Below are positions 9,380 to 17,729 of a stretch of 64,000 nucleotides of DNA, in pieces (positions within the stretch are counted from its first letter, which is position 1; every line of letters starts with the position of its first letter). A program made the position numbers and the translations under genes. The DNA lies in assembly GCF_003355455.1 (NCBI RefSeq), contig NZ_CP031358.1, forward strand, positions 186,001 to 250,000, given 5' to 3'. This DNA comes from Erythrobacter aureus. GTDB taxonomy: Bacteria; Pseudomonadota; Alphaproteobacteria; Sphingomonadales; Sphingomonadaceae. The notes beneath the pieces were generated by a model. That model was given only the letters and a program-made list of their open reading frames with translations, made no database searches and was not told the origin of the DNA.

Positions 9380-9691
9380 TTAGCCTTCAGCAGCCTGATC
9401 TTCGCGGACTTCGCCGATGATCTTCACGCTGCCGCCGTCGTACTGGACAGCGAGTTCGACCGGCTGGCCTTCGACGAGCATGTCGCGCACGGCGTCTGCC
9501 GACTTACCGAAGGCCATTACGGTGCGTTCCTGGGCCGGCTTGTCGCCGCGTGCCACGGTGGCGCCGGTCATCTTGATGTAGGCGGTGCCGGTTGCGCTGG
9601 TCTTTTCTTCGATCGAAGCGCCCGGGGTGATGGTCGCTGCGAAGATCGGCTTGAACGTCGACTTGGGTGCTGCGTTGGCTGCGGTGGTCAT
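9380..9691 (-). CDS. SSB-like OB-fold protein, paralogue B, 103 aa
   Basis: The most typical member of the four-gene family: FKPIFAATITPG, YIKMTGA, RTVMAFGKSADAV, GQPVELAVQYDGG, KIIG. Fold inference as for the paralogue at 1635-1979. It is nearly all core, with only an acidic REDQAAEG tail. Start 9691 (MTTAANAAPK) follows ATGAAAACAGGAG and the perfect repeat CCTCA-cct-TGAGG. It is flanked by its own leader and terminator, so it is probably monocistronic. Confidence 0.6.
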   Translation of the reverse strand: MTTAANAAPKSTFKPIFAATITPGASIEEKTSATGTAYIKMTGATVARGDKPAQERTVMAFGKSADAVRDMLVEGQPVELAVQYDGGSVKIIGEVREDQAAEG

Positions 9692-9975
9692 CTCTGAAAT
9701 TCTCCTGTTTTCATCCTCACCTTGAGGATCGTTTTTCAATTCTTCCCGAGTGAGGTCCTTGGAGGTGCGACGCTGTGCGTTCGGGCCGCATGCGCGCGTG
9801 TGCGCTGAGACCGTCTTTTGACGGGCAGGACTCTTCTTCTCTGGCGTTGGGGATTGGGCGGCCGTCCCTTCGGGGGACAGGTGGCGCAACTGTACAATCC
9901 AAGGGGCGCTTATTGCGCTATGAAGCGCGTGCGACCCGAAGGGCTCGAGGCGTTCACGTATCGAGTTCTCAACTC
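9692..9975 (-). promoter_or_regulatory. structured leader of SSB-like gene B
   Basis: About 280 bases without a gene. Perfect hairpins: GTCCC-ttcgg-GGGAC (9864-9878), CCGTC-tttt-GACGG (9811-9824) and CCTCA-cct-TGAGG (9715-9727), the last immediately before ATGAAAACAGGAG. Confidence 0.5.
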
Positions 9976-10018
9976 AAAAAGGCGGCAAGGCATCTTTCTG
10001 GAGCCTGCCGCCTTTCTT
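9976..10018 (-). terminator. terminator of SSB-like gene C
   Basis: Stem of about 11 bp (GGCGGCAGGC / GCCTTGCCGCC) followed on the minus strand by TTTTTG, six bases after the stop codon. Confidence 0.8.
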
Positions 10019-10023
10019 TTGGC

Positions 10024-10686
10024 TTATGCGGCCTGATCGAGAAGGCCGTGAACCGATTGCTGCTCGCGAAGCGTGCAGATGTCTTCGAGGACCTGATAGG
10101 CAGGGAGTTCGAGGATCAGGTCGGTTATCCGCGCCGAGTCCTGTTCGTCGAGACCGGCGTGGAGCAGCGGAAGCATGACGTGCCCGTAGGTCTCAAGGAC
10201 TTCGGCGTGGGCGTTGTCGAAGAGGAACTCTTCCTCCTCGGCCGGGCGTTCGGATACGCCGGAAATCATTTCCGCGACGATGCTCTCTGCAGCGACTTCG
10301 TCGATGTTGAAGAGCCACAGAACGCTGGAGATTTCATCGGACAAGGTCGCGATGTCGGCGGTGGTGACGGCAGCCAGGCTGGCGGCCGGCATATCGCTTT
10401 TCTCAGCCTTGGCGCGCGGCAGTCCGATGACCTTGATCGAGCCGCCGTCGTGCTGAACGGCAAGCTCAACGGGCTTGCCCGGTACCAGGAGGTTCTTCAC
10501 CGCATCGTGCGAGCGTCCGAACGCCATGACGGTGCGCGTAATCGGGGCCTTGCCTTTGCGCAGGACCTGAGCGCCCGTCATGCGGGTGTAGTCGGCGCCT
10601 TTGGCGGTGCGGAGAGCTTCCACGGTTTCCGGCACGATGAGTGCGGGAAAGATCGGCTGGAAGCGGCGAGCGGTAGCGTTGGACAT
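10024..10686 (-). CDS. SSB-like OB-fold protein with helical extension, paralogue C, 220 aa
   Basis: Residues 1-85 carry the family core (FQPIFPALIV, YTRMTGAQV, RTVMAFGRSHDAV, GKPVELAVQHDGG, KVIG). Unlike its paralogues it continues for about 130 residues of acidic, probably all-helical sequence (SERPAEEEEFLFDNAHAEVL and a C-terminal LRE repeat region) that could mediate partner binding, in the position of the SSB tail. GGAGG before ATG 10686 fixes the start. The gene has a 297-base leader with two long stems and its own terminator. Confidence 0.6.
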   Translation of the reverse strand: MSNATARRFQPIFPALIVPETVEALRTAKGADYTRMTGAQVLRKGKAPITRTVMAFGRSHDAVKNLLVPGKPVELAVQHDGGSIKVIGLPRAKAEKSDMPAASLAAVTTADIATLSDEISSVLWLFNIDEVAAESIVAEMISGVSERPAEEEEFLFDNAHAEVLETYGHVMLPLLHAGLDEQDSARITDLILELPAYQVLEDICTLREQQSVHGLLDQAA

Positions 10687-10983
10687 TGCAAACCTCCTGA
10701 ATTTTCATGATCTCGATGGGATCGAGAACTCAATTTCATTCAGTGGTCTGGAAGTTCGGTCGGGCCTGCAGGGATGACCGAATTAGAGGCGCTATGCGCC
10801 AGTGCTCTTTGGAGGAGAGCCTGAAATAGAAAATCGCGGGGTGCAGACCTGAGACAGTTGGCCTGCTCCCCGCGATCGTAACTGGCTGGGACTGGAGATC
10901 CGCCAGAAGGGTTTAATCCGTGGGGCAACCCCTGCTTGGGATTGGAGAGAGGAGAGAGGCCTGCCCCACGGACTAACTGGAAA
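10687..10983 (-). promoter_or_regulatory. structured leader of SSB-like gene C
   Basis: No gene is seen. Three stems: arms CCGTGGGGCA / TGCCCCACGG (10918-10971), an imperfect 14-bp stem ATCGCGGGGtGCAG / CTGCtCCCCGCGAT (10833-10876) and CTCGAT-ggg-ATCGAG (10712-10726) directly before ATGAAAATTCAGGAGG. Either outer stem could also end the upstream transcript (10984-11352). Confidence 0.5.
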
Positions 10984-11352
10984 TCACATGGTGGCGTGCG
11001 AAGGGGTTTCCATGGCGATGATGCTGCGGAGCTCGGGGCTCTGGCAGATGTTCAGCTGGTTGTAGCCTTCGTAGAAAACAGAGAGGAAGAGGTCGATGTT
11101 GGCGAGCGTCGGAAGCTTGCGTTCGACGCTGTAATAGCAGGCGATTGCGTCGTCGATATCTTCGAATACGACGATGGCGCCGCCTTCGACTTCGAGCTTT
11201 TCGCGCGCATCGGCATCGAGCATCGAGAGGGCGTTGTCGATCACGCCGCGATTGCCGTCTGCCAGGTCCGGATCCACGGTCACCAGCATATAAGCGCTCT
11301 TGCTGCTCTTGCTGACTTCAGCGAGGAATTCGGTGTGCGAAAATGCGTTCAT
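10984..11352 (-). CDS. hypothetical protein, 122 aa
   Basis: Family not recognised. An acidic soluble protein with regular alternation of strands and helices (AYMLVTVDPDLADG, EGGAIVVFEDIDDAIACYY). The leader contains the perfect repeat GACGGC / GCCGTC (11375-11400) and an AGGGG site. It has no close neighbours and seems to be a single-gene unit. Confidence 0.65.
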   Translation of the reverse strand: MNAFSHTEFLAEVSKSSKSAYMLVTVDPDLADGNRGVIDNALSMLDADAREKLEVEGGAIVVFEDIDDAIACYYSVERKLPTLANIDLFLSVFYEGYNQLNICQSPELRSIIAMETPSHATM

Positions 11353-11715
11353 CTTTACGACCCCTGTTGTTTGTGACGGCTAATAGTGTGAGAGGCCGTC
11401 AGCATTGATGACAAGCGAAAAATCGCCGGCATCGAAAAATTCTTCCGAATTGATTTTTACCCCCGGTTCCAAGCCCGTCCGGCTGGTTCCGATGGATGAG
11501 CAAATGTCCGAGAAAGCGCGGCGCTTCAAGGTTTTTTCGGCCACCTGTGGTTTGCACGACCCTTGGTTACCGGATATTTACTATGTTATTCGGAAGAGGA
11601 CTTTCGGGGGATTTAGCAGGCGGTTTTCGGGTATTTGCGGGGAAGCCCTATGCGCCGGTTAACTAACTGGAAACCGTATAAGCACGAGGTTCGCATAGTT
11701 GGCGATGATGCTTAA
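11353..11715. other. 363-bp AT-richer gap; possible small plus-strand frame
   Basis: Contains the leader hairpin of the gene at 10984 (11375-11400). A plus-strand frame of 85 codons (11405-11662) exists but has no good ribosome binding site and unusual codon choice, so it is not called. Base composition is clearly more AT-rich than the flanks (runs such as TTTTTTCGG), consistent with promoters or a protein-binding region. Confidence 0.35.
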
Positions 11716-12390
11716 TCAGGCAGCCACAGGTTCGTGGAGCATCAAGACCTGCACATCATCCCATGACCAGCCGCTATTCAGAAGCCTGACTGCGATGAGA
11801 GCGGTGTCATCCATTTTCCAGGTTCGGCCGCCGGTGGGGTCTTCGACACCGTCGCGGTTCGGCTCGACGAAATAACCTTGAGGGGAGCTGCCGAGCTTGA
11901 AGGCCGCGACGAAATCGTCGGGTACATCCATGTAGGGGATCCAGCGCTCGTCGAATTCGAGTTCTTCTCCAGCGGCGCGAGCTTCGGCGAGGGCCGCATG
12001 GAAAGCAGAGGAACGGTCATGGATCAGTTTTTGGCCCGGATACCGGACTTCCCATTCATCGCGCGGGATGAATACGGCGCGGTCTATCAGCGCGGCCCGG
12101 AGTAGAGCTTCGATGCGGTCGCGCAGCTCGTCCTCGATCTTGACCGGCCCGTCCTTGCGGAAAGAATTGAGGTGGATGTGTCGGTCGTCCGGGTACTGGC
12201 CGTCGAGCTTCGCAAGGAAGAGGTTGTGAACCCGCTCATCTCGTTCAGAGATCTCGATGACGCACTGGTGCGTATCGGTCTTCTCATGCCAGGCGAGGGC
12301 CGCCTTCGAGGCTACGCCGAGGTAGGTGTCGTAGATCGCGACGATCGACCACGAGACAGGCGTGCCGGATACGGAGAGGTGGAAGATCAT
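11716..12390 (-). CDS. hypothetical protein, 224 aa
   Basis: Family not recognised. A soluble protein with a C-terminal segment rich in Trp (TWKMDDTALIAVRLLNSGWSW is a hydrophobic patch near residues 190-210). Its ATG overlaps the stop of the ATP-grasp gene by four bases (ATGA), so the two are translationally coupled and the protein probably works with that enzyme. Confidence 0.7.
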   Translation of the reverse strand: MIFHLSVSGTPVSWSIVAIYDTYLGVASKAALAWHEKTDTHQCVIEISERDERVHNLFLAKLDGQYPDDRHIHLNSFRKDGPVKIEDELRDRIEALLRAALIDRAVFIPRDEWEVRYPGQKLIHDRSSAFHAALAEARAAGEELEFDERWIPYMDVPDDFVAAFKLGSSPQGYFVEPNRDGVEDPTGGRTWKMDDTALIAVRLLNSGWSWDDVQVLMLHEPVAA

Positions 12391-13427
12391 GCGGGTTCCT
12401 TTGCGGGTGCGAAGACGTCGGCGATTGCGTCAGCCAAGGCTGCACTGTTGCAGGCATAGAGGCCGAGATTGGTCATCGGGTTCAGTTCGATGGCGCGGAT
12501 GTTGCCGGTGGTGGCATCGAGCGCGAGATCGAGGCTGTACATCATGTCGTCGCCGACCTCAGTCGCCCAGACCTGAGCAAACGAGCGGGCGAATTCGATA
12601 TACCGGGCAACGATGTCGGGATTTCGTGTCACGCTCGAACGATTGCGCACTTCTTCAGTGCGCGGGTCGAACAGGTCGCCTCGGTTATCCAGAGGGGTGA
12701 AGGCTTCGACACATCCAGCGCCGGTGGAGACTTGGTCGCCGACGATGATCATGCGGTATTCGTGGGTAGGCTCGAAGACGCCCTGGATGAAGAGCACGCC
12801 CTTAGCGCCTTCGTGCTGGACGAGGAACCATTCAAGGTCACTGCCGCGAACGGTTTTGTACCAGAGGTCGTCTGCTTCGGCTGGCATGGTGAGGCGGCAC
12901 GCCGATTCTTTGAAGCGCGTCTTGATGAAGACCTCGCGGTGGCCAGCATCGTGCATCTCTTTGAGCACGGCATTGAGCTGGTGGGTGTCGGCATCGCAGA
13001 TATGGAAGTCACGGCCCGCCGCTTCGAGGAAGGCGGTTGCGGTTGGATAGGCGGAAACAGCGCGAACGGCTTCAGCGTTGTTCCCGACCATGTCGACGTC
13101 GTCGGGGAAGCTCACGCTATCCGACCCGCGCCACATGCCATACATGAAAGCAGGGGCCGCCCCCGGACGGCTCGGCACATACGAGGTGCAGTCGCCATGC
13201 ATGCGGATACGGCTGTCGGCGTCGAGTAGACGAACCTTGCCGCCGCTGATCCGGTCTGCCTCATGGAGCATGATTGCATTCTCGGCCCAGTCCTCGAAGT
13301 CGCGGATTTCGGGCTTGGCATCAGGAGAGTAGCGCAGCCACGTCTTGAGGATGTGAGGTGCGCGCTCGGCCGCTTCGGCAGGGTAGCTTGCCGGACCATG
13401 CATGCGGTGGAGGTAGGACAGGGTCAT
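12387..13427 (-). CDS. ATP-grasp-like ligase, 346 aa
   Basis: The C-terminal half fits an ATP-grasp fold. It has a lysine strand (EVFIKTRF), a substrate-facing FEPTHEYRMIIVGDQVS strand, MYSLDLAL, and the metal-binding RAIELNPMTNLGLYAC, where Glu and Asn would bind Mg-ATP. Proteins of this fold join a carboxylate to an amine or thiol through acyl phosphate. The N-terminal 170 residues are not recognised. It is coupled to the downstream 224-residue gene and lies 13 bases from the secreted protein gene upstream. A second, more divergent ATP-grasp-like protein is at 23420-24319. The substrate cannot be told. Confidence 0.65.
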   Translation of the reverse strand: MTLSYLHRMHGPASYPAEAAERAPHILKTWLRYSPDAKPEIRDFEDWAENAIMLHEADRISGGKVRLLDADSRIRMHGDCTSYVPSRPGAAPAFMYGMWRGSDSVSFPDDVDMVGNNAEAVRAVSAYPTATAFLEAAGRDFHICDADTHQLNAVLKEMHDAGHREVFIKTRFKESACRLTMPAEADDLWYKTVRGSDLEWFLVQHEGAKGVLFIQGVFEPTHEYRMIIVGDQVSTGAGCVEAFTPLDNRGDLFDPRTEEVRNRSSVTRNPDIVARYIEFARSFAQVWATEVGDDMMYSLDLALDATTGNIRAIELNPMTNLGLYACNSAALADAIADVFAPAKEPA

Positions 13428-13440
13428 CTGGGGTCTCCAA

Positions 13441-13839
13441 TCAGCCGATGCGGCTCAGAACGTAAGCAGCCTGCTGCGGCGCCATATCGAGCTGGTCACA
13501 GGCGATCTGGCTACCAGCGCTGCAGTGCTGAAGAGTAGTCATGCGCTGGCTCTGGGCGCGGCGGGCCGAACGGCGGCTGGGCTGGTCATCACTGCGCTCG
13601 AAGAGCGGCTGGGCCAGCCGGCGCGTGTGCTCGATCTCGCGCTGCGCACGGCGAACCTTGCAGGTGGTGCGGGTGAGTCCGCGGTTGAGGTTGCAGAAGT
13701 CCACGTTCCGGGTTTCGACGACACCGATGACATTCGAAACAACGTCAACGACGGTCTCGAGGTCTCCGGCATGAGCAGGAGCAGCAGGGGCTGTGAATGC
13801 GATAGCTGCGGCAGCAATGGCGAAAATCCGGATACGCAT
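13441..13839 (-). CDS. secreted small basic protein, 132 aa
   Basis: A signal peptide (MRIRIFAIAAAAIAFTAPAAPAHA) is followed by a mature part with an Arg-rich middle (RRSARRAQSQR) and four cysteines that could form two disulphides. Family not recognised. GGAAATGCC precedes ATG 13839, and the repeat AAATCGG / CCGATTT stands upstream. Confidence 0.7.
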   Translation of the reverse strand: MRIRIFAIAAAAIAFTAPAAPAHAGDLETVVDVVSNVIGVVETRNVDFCNLNRGLTRTTCKVRRAQREIEHTRRLAQPLFERSDDQPSRRSARRAQSQRMTTLQHCSAGSQIACDQLDMAPQQAAYVLSRIG

Positions 13840-13871
13840 GGCATTTCCTTTCTAGAATCACTTCGCCCTAG

Positions 13872-13893
13872 AAATCGGACATCATCCCGATTT
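13872..13893 (-). promoter_or_regulatory. leader hairpin of the secreted-protein gene at 13441
   Basis: Perfect 7-bp arms AAATCGG / CCGATTT with an 8-base loop, 32 bases before the start codon. Confidence 0.5.
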
Positions 13894-13899
13894 TTCTTT

Positions 13900-13930
13900 C
13901 GGAGGGCCGCGCTCTATGGGCGGCCCTCCG
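13900..13930 (-). terminator. hairpin after the 447-residue protein gene
   Basis: Perfect 11-bp stem CGGAGGGCCGC / GCGGCCCTCCG, 13 bases after the stop codon at 13944. An A-rich rather than U-rich stretch follows. Confidence 0.6.
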
Positions 13931-13943
13931 ACACGTCGCCTGG

Positions 13944-15287
13944 TCAGGCGTATGCAGGAGCCTTGGGGGCGGGGGCCTCAGGAGCTTCCTTCGGATTGGT
14001 GATCGTCGCGCGGTAGTAGGAATGAACGAAGCCGCAGATGCCATCGGGCGAATAGCCGATGTCTCCGGTGGCGAGTTCGCCATCCTTGGCGGTCATCGTG
14101 ATGGGGCCGGTCTTCGCCGCGTCGTGGAAGGTGCCGGCATACGGATTGTAGGTGGCGATCGCAGCGTCGCTGAACTGCAGGGGCTTGGACAGGTCGAGGC
14201 CAATGAGGTCTTGCACCGGCATGATGGCGTAGAGCACGAACAGGAAGTTCTGCGAGCACGCATTCTCGACCATCTCTTGCAGCTTTTCAGGCGAGACCAG
14301 CCGCTCCGAACGCTTCTTGAGGCCGCGCATGAGGTCTTCGCCCTCGTTCCGGTTGCCGGAGATCTTGCGATAGTCCGCGATCGAGTATCCCATGCGAGAG
14401 AGGGGATACTGAAGCTCGGGGCCGACATGGAGGTCGGCGAAGTCTGCCCAGGAGCGGTTTGACGAGATCATCTCGTCGATGGTGTAGCCTTCAGCCTTGA
14501 TGAGGAAGATAGCCTCGCAAAGGTCGAAGCGGTCGAGCAGGTCGCGGGGCGTGCTGTCGTCTTCGTCTTCAAGGGCTTCGCAGATGGGGTCCTCAAGGGC
14601 GCTCAGCCAGTCCTCGTCATCCAGCTCGAGGCCGAAGTCTTCGAGGTCCGAGTTGATGGCGTTGATGGTCTTCGAGACTTCACCGCGGTTATAGTCCCAC
14701 CATTCCCAGCGGAGGTCGGTGCCTTCCCCGAAGTGCTCGTACATGGCCTCGTTGATGAGGCCCTCTTCGGATATCTCGTCCGACTTTGCGGCCTTGGCCT
14801 TCGCTTCAAGGATCTTCGCGCCGAGCGAATTGCCCTGGTCGAGACTCATCGACTTGGAGCTGCGGTCGGTCTCGTAGCGGGTGTAGTAGAGGCCGGAGCA
14901 GAGCTTCGCGACGAACTTCTCCCCGCGGTCGGTCTGCAGGAAGAGGTCGGGATTGCCGGCTTCATGCGGCAGGATGCGGAAGTCGTATTCGTCGAGCTCG
15001 ACCATGCCGGAGGAGGCAAGCTCGGGCATGAGGACCTGAGCGGTGGCATCGACGATCTTGTGGCGGCGAAGGAGGTCGTGCTGGGCAAGCACGGTGGCGG
15101 CCGTCGTCAGCAGGCGAATGTTTACGCGCTTGATGGCCGGAAGGCTGTCGTTCTTCGACAGGACGTGACGGTTGGCAAGGCCAGCACCAGCCGCGAGCAG
15201 GTCGAGAGCCTGAACGTGCTTGATGGCGATATCCTCGCCCTTGAGGTTGGCGGCGAGAGTGCGGGCGGTAGCGGTAATGTCGGTCAT
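13944..15287 (-). CDS. large hypothetical protein with glyoxalase-related N-terminal motif, 447 aa
   Basis: Start 15287 (MTDITATARTL) is preferred over an upstream frame that would cover a hairpin-rich leader. The first 40 residues, RTLAANLKGEDIAIKHVQAL then LLAAGAGLANRHVL, resemble the short helical 'glyoxalase-related' N-terminal module (A..L...L.......SHSQALEL.A...G). The middle is strongly acidic (LALEDEDDST region) and the C-terminus ends in an Ala/Pro tail (PEAPAPKAPAYA). No enzyme motif is evident. It has its own leader and terminator hairpins, so it is a single-gene unit. Confidence 0.65.
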   Translation of the reverse strand: MTDITATARTLAANLKGEDIAIKHVQALDLLAAGAGLANRHVLSKNDSLPAIKRVNIRLLTTAATVLAQHDLLRRHKIVDATAQVLMPELASSGMVELDEYDFRILPHEAGNPDLFLQTDRGEKFVAKLCSGLYYTRYETDRSSKSMSLDQGNSLGAKILEAKAKAAKSDEISEEGLINEAMYEHFGEGTDLRWEWWDYNRGEVSKTINAINSDLEDFGLELDDEDWLSALEDPICEALEDEDDSTPRDLLDRFDLCEAIFLIKAEGYTIDEMISSNRSWADFADLHVGPELQYPLSRMGYSIADYRKISGNRNEGEDLMRGLKKRSERLVSPEKLQEMVENACSQNFLFVLYAIMPVQDLIGLDLSKPLQFSDAAIATYNPYAGTFHDAAKTGPITMTAKDGELATGDIGYSPDGICGFVHSYYRATITNPKEAPEAPAPKAPAYA

Positions 15288-15651
15288 GGATCGTCCTCTT
15301 GGGGCGCAGACAGGATCGCAGCAGGGGTGAACCTGCCGGGGATGCACGCGTTTCCCGCATCTGCGCCGCGAAGATGGGCGATGAATACGGTAGGTATTTA
15401 GAGAGCCGCCGGGGCGGCAAGAGACATCGAATTTCCCGTGAGCTTGCGCTCTGCATGCAGGAGGCTCCGAAGGGCCCTCGGCCGAATGCCGGATGAAGCG
15501 TCGCCCTTCGCGGCGCCTCATCGGGGACTCGTAACCTTTCCTCCCACATTCGGGAGGCATGAAACTGGTCAGGACAAATTGCCGTCCAGGCTATGCCCGC
15601 CCACCGTCTGAAGGTGGGCGGGCGGTTTCCATCCGGCGGATGGTTTCAGCG
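15288..15651 (-). promoter_or_regulatory. hairpin-rich leader plus downstream hairpin of DUF4326 gene
   Basis: No gene is seen. Between about 15300 and 15560 there are several stems: GGCGCAGA/TCTGCGCC (about 15312-15367), GCAGG/CCTGC inside it, GCCGCC-gg-GGCGGC and CCTCCC/GGGAGG (about 15540-15557). A perfect 11-bp stem GCCCGCCCACC / GGTGGGCGGGC (15595-15623) lies after the DUF4326 stop codon. Confidence 0.45.
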
Positions 15652-16050
15652 TCAGCGCGAGAAGCGCGTTGGTCGCTCCCGGAAGCCGAAGCTGGCTTGC
15701 CGGTCATCAGCTGGGCTCCAGCTGGCAATGACGAGGTCGTTGGGGTCCGCCTTCCAGGCGGCCAGCGCGCTATCGTCCATCGTGGCGACCTTCACGATGA
15801 CGTGGCCATGACACATGGCCGGCGCGCAGAAGCAGACAACGTCGCGATCTGCGATCTCGTTGCGGATGCGCGAAACCAGCGCATCGTTCTGCTTCAAATC
15901 CCGCTCGTATGCTTCCACGACTTGTTCTCGTGAAAGCTTGCCGATCTGATGCGGGTTGCCGAACGGGGCATCTTGCCCGCGGCGACCGCGTCCGATGTAG
16001 ACAGACCCAGCGGGCTGGCCGTCGCGGCGAAGGTTGAGCACGCGTCCCAT
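15652..16050 (-). CDS. DUF4326 domain protein, 132 aa
   Basis: It shows the family signature in order: YIGRG..., FGNPHQIG, a helix with VVEAYERDL, then VVCFCAPAMCHGHVI, the CxC..xxCH box typical of DUF4326. Such proteins occur mainly in phages and plasmids and have no proven activity; the conserved Cys/His box suggests metal or nucleotide binding. The next gene upstream, 47 bases away, encodes a HAD phosphatase, so the two may be cotranscribed. Confidence 0.8.
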   Translation of the reverse strand: MGRVLNLRRDGQPAGSVYIGRGRRGQDAPFGNPHQIGKLSREQVVEAYERDLKQNDALVSRIRNEIADRDVVCFCAPAMCHGHVIVKVATMDDSALAAWKADPNDLVIASWSPADDRQASFGFRERPTRFSR

Positions 16051-16097
16051 AATTCTTTCCTCTCTATGGCTCCTTGCAGACCAAGGGACGAAGAGAG

Positions 16098-16538
16098 TTA
16101 TCCTACGGTCAGGAGAGTAATCGCCTGATCGATATGGGCATCAGTAATGCCCACATCCTCATCCGGCTGGATGTGCTGCGGCTGGTGCTGGGCGAGCACA
16201 GGGAAGTCATCAAGTATGACGAACCTGGCCGGTTGGGCGCGATCGATGTGGTCGGCAATTTCCTGACCACGGATGGAGAGATCGTCGTCGAGATCGTCGA
16301 GGTCGAGCGCGGTCATCCAGCCAGCCGGACCTTGATAGAGGGCCGAGCGGGCAATGCCTGCATTGCTGAGCAGGGAGAGAAGGTCATCAGGGGATCGACG
16401 ACGGGTCGATGTGATGACCAAGCTCGCGCGGGTCGATTGCAGCAAGCGGACCAGCCGAGCGGCGAAGCGGGCAGGGATGACATCCCGGTGCGCCTTGCGC
16501 GGGATAAGGACGCCATCGATGTCGAGATAGATAATCAT
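16098..16538 (-). CDS. HAD-like phosphatase of the RNA-repair ('Swiss Army Knife') type, 146 aa
   Basis: The N-terminus YLDIDGVLIP is HAD motif I with both aspartates (residues 6 and 8). VITSTRR is motif II, and RFVILDDFP is motif IV with the paired acid residues. The small size and absence of a cap domain match the HAD domain described in multi-domain RNA-repair proteins, which would trim terminal phosphates before ligation. Two RNA ligases and a nucleotidyltransferase are encoded within 20 kb. Fold confidence is good; the RNA-repair role is inference. Confidence 0.65.
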   Translation of the reverse strand: MIIYLDIDGVLIPRKAHRDVIPARFAARLVRLLQSTRASLVITSTRRRSPDDLLSLLSNAGIARSALYQGPAGWMTALDLDDLDDDLSIRGQEIADHIDRAQPARFVILDDFPVLAQHQPQHIQPDEDVGITDAHIDQAITLLTVG

Positions 16539-16562
16539 GGCGCTTTCCTTTGCAGAGTGGGC

Positions 16563-16862
16563 TCAGGCCTTCTGCCACTCCTCCAGTAAGTCTCGGACTT
16601 CACGGCCAAGGGCGGTGAGGGTGTATTCATATCCCTCGCCGCGCTTTTGACCAGGCTCGCCGCCCCATTTGACGAAGCGGCCGTCGACGAGACGGTTACC
16701 TCGGAATCCGGCGGCATAGAGCAGGTTCATCCCGCTGCCAGTGGCGCCTTTGTTTTTCATCTCGGCGATGGTCATCCAAGCGCCGGGAGTAGGGGCGAGG
16801 GCTAGCAGGTTCCTGCGTTTTGCAGGGGAGAGAGCTTGGGCGAGAACCTTGGGGTCGGACAT
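16563..16862 (-). CDS. small winged-helix-like protein, 99 aa
   Basis: The sequence LLALAPTPGAWMTIAEM... followed by a Gly/Arg loop and YTLTALGREVRDLLEEW has the look of a PadR- or MarR-style winged helix, the final 'LT.lGre' strand-helix being characteristic. Start 16862 has AGGA at suitable distance; ATG 16868 is too close to it. The DNA-binding role is a weak inference. It lies between the HAD gene and the terminator of SSB-like gene D. Confidence 0.55.
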   Translation of the reverse strand: MSDPKVLAQALSPAKRRNLLALAPTPGAWMTIAEMKNKGATGSGMNLLYAAGFRGNRLVDGRFVKWGGEPGQKRGEGYEYTLTALGREVRDLLEEWQKA

Positions 16863-16900
16863 GAGCATGTATCCTATCAGGATGAAGGGGCTAGCACGAG

Positions 16901-16929
16901 AAAAGCCCCGCCATGAAGGCGGGGCTTTC
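16901..16929 (-). terminator. terminator of SSB-like gene D
   Basis: Perfect 11-bp stem AAAGCCCCGCC / GGCGGGGCTTT with a short loop, followed by TTCTCG on the minus strand. Confidence 0.8.
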
Positions 16930-16969
16930 CAAGAGCTGCGGGTGTCACAGCGCAGCTGGGCAGTAAGGC

Positions 16970-17260
16970 TTAGGCAGCCTTCTTGGCGTCGGCCTTGCCC
17001 TTGATGCGGACCGTGCCGCCGTCGAACTGGCAGATCACGTCGACCGGCTTGCCTTCACGGAGCGAGCGAGCGACAGCGCGGTTCTCGCGTCCGAAGGCCA
17101 TCACGGTGCGCGTCATCGACGGGCGGCCCTTACGCTCGATGAGCGCACCGGGCATCTTGCTGTAGCGCACGCCCTGGCTGGTGTTGCCCTTGACGATTTC
17201 GTTCGGGGTCACGGTTGCGACGAAGGTGGCGCTTGCGACGGTCTTCTTCTGCTGCGGCAT
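16970..17260 (-). CDS. SSB-like OB-fold protein, paralogue D, 96 aa
   Basis: The most divergent of the four paralogues: ATFVATVTPNEI, YSKMPGALIERKG, RTVMAFGRENRAV, GKPVDVICQFDGG, RIKG, then a basic KADAKKAA tail. Lys/Arg are more frequent than in the others, which fits nucleic-acid binding. Start 17260 has GGAG nine bases upstream; an in-frame ATG at 17284 (MKIQEIIP) would include the leader element ATGAAAATTCAGGAG, which is also present before paralogue C. Confidence 0.6.
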   Translation of the reverse strand: MPQQKKTVASATFVATVTPNEIVKGNTSQGVRYSKMPGALIERKGRPSMTRTVMAFGRENRAVARSLREGKPVDVICQFDGGTVRIKGKADAKKAA

Positions 17261-17420
17261 GGGGATAATCTCCTGAATTTTCATTGATCGATTTTGATCA
17301 ATCCTCCTTCCTTGAATTGTTGGAAGAAGCTCCCGGGTGTTCAGGCAACCCGGGCATATCTGCTGACCTATAGGGCAGCAGTGGTAGCGTCCCCTCACTC
17401 GGAGAGGACGCAGGTATCCC
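17261..17420 (-). promoter_or_regulatory. structured leader of SSB-like gene D
   Basis: Hairpins CTGCTG/CAGCAG (17360-17381), CCCGGGT/ACCCGGG (17332-17354) and TTGATC/GATCAA (17284-17301), the last overlapping ATGAAAATTCAGGAG. The TTGATC-N4-TTGATC direct pair here recalls the repeats at 56101 and 56189. Confidence 0.5.
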
Positions 17421-17666
17421 TCACGATTTGGCGAAGCGGTTTTCCGCTTCCTGATCGTCCCTCGAAGCGATGTAGCCGGAATTGTATGCGGCGCCGGCCG
17501 CCATCTCTTCCGGCGCGTCGCGCTTCCCGTCGCGCTGGTCCTTGTATCCGCGGATGAAGTCCAAGCGGCACGGGTCTTCGCGCGAACCCCACTGGTCGGC
17601 AGCGCCGCTTGCAAGCTCGTCGACGCTCGGGCGGATGAGAACAGTAGTTGTGGGCTGGTCGGTCAT
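17421..17666 (-). CDS. hypothetical protein, 81 aa
   Basis: Family not recognised. A small soluble protein with an Arg/Asp-rich centre (RLDFIRGYKDQRDGKRD) and a possible amphipathic helix. AGGAG six bases before ATG 17666 fixes the start; the longer frame to 17693 has no such site. It lies 63 bases after the HNH-RNA-ligase gene and could be the last gene of that operon. Confidence 0.65.
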   Translation of the reverse strand: MTDQPTTTVLIRPSVDELASGAADQWGSREDPCRLDFIRGYKDQRDGKRDAPEEMAAGAAYNSGYIASRDDQEAENRFAKS

Positions 17667-17729
17667 GGAATGCTCCTTGGTGTATAGTGACATTATAGAT
17701 GGTTGAGGCGGCGGCTGGCGGGCATCAGC

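Noticed and set aside
11405..11662. 85-codon plus-strand gene
   Set aside because: No ribosome binding site, atypical codons and no recognisable sequence; kept only as a note in the gap description.
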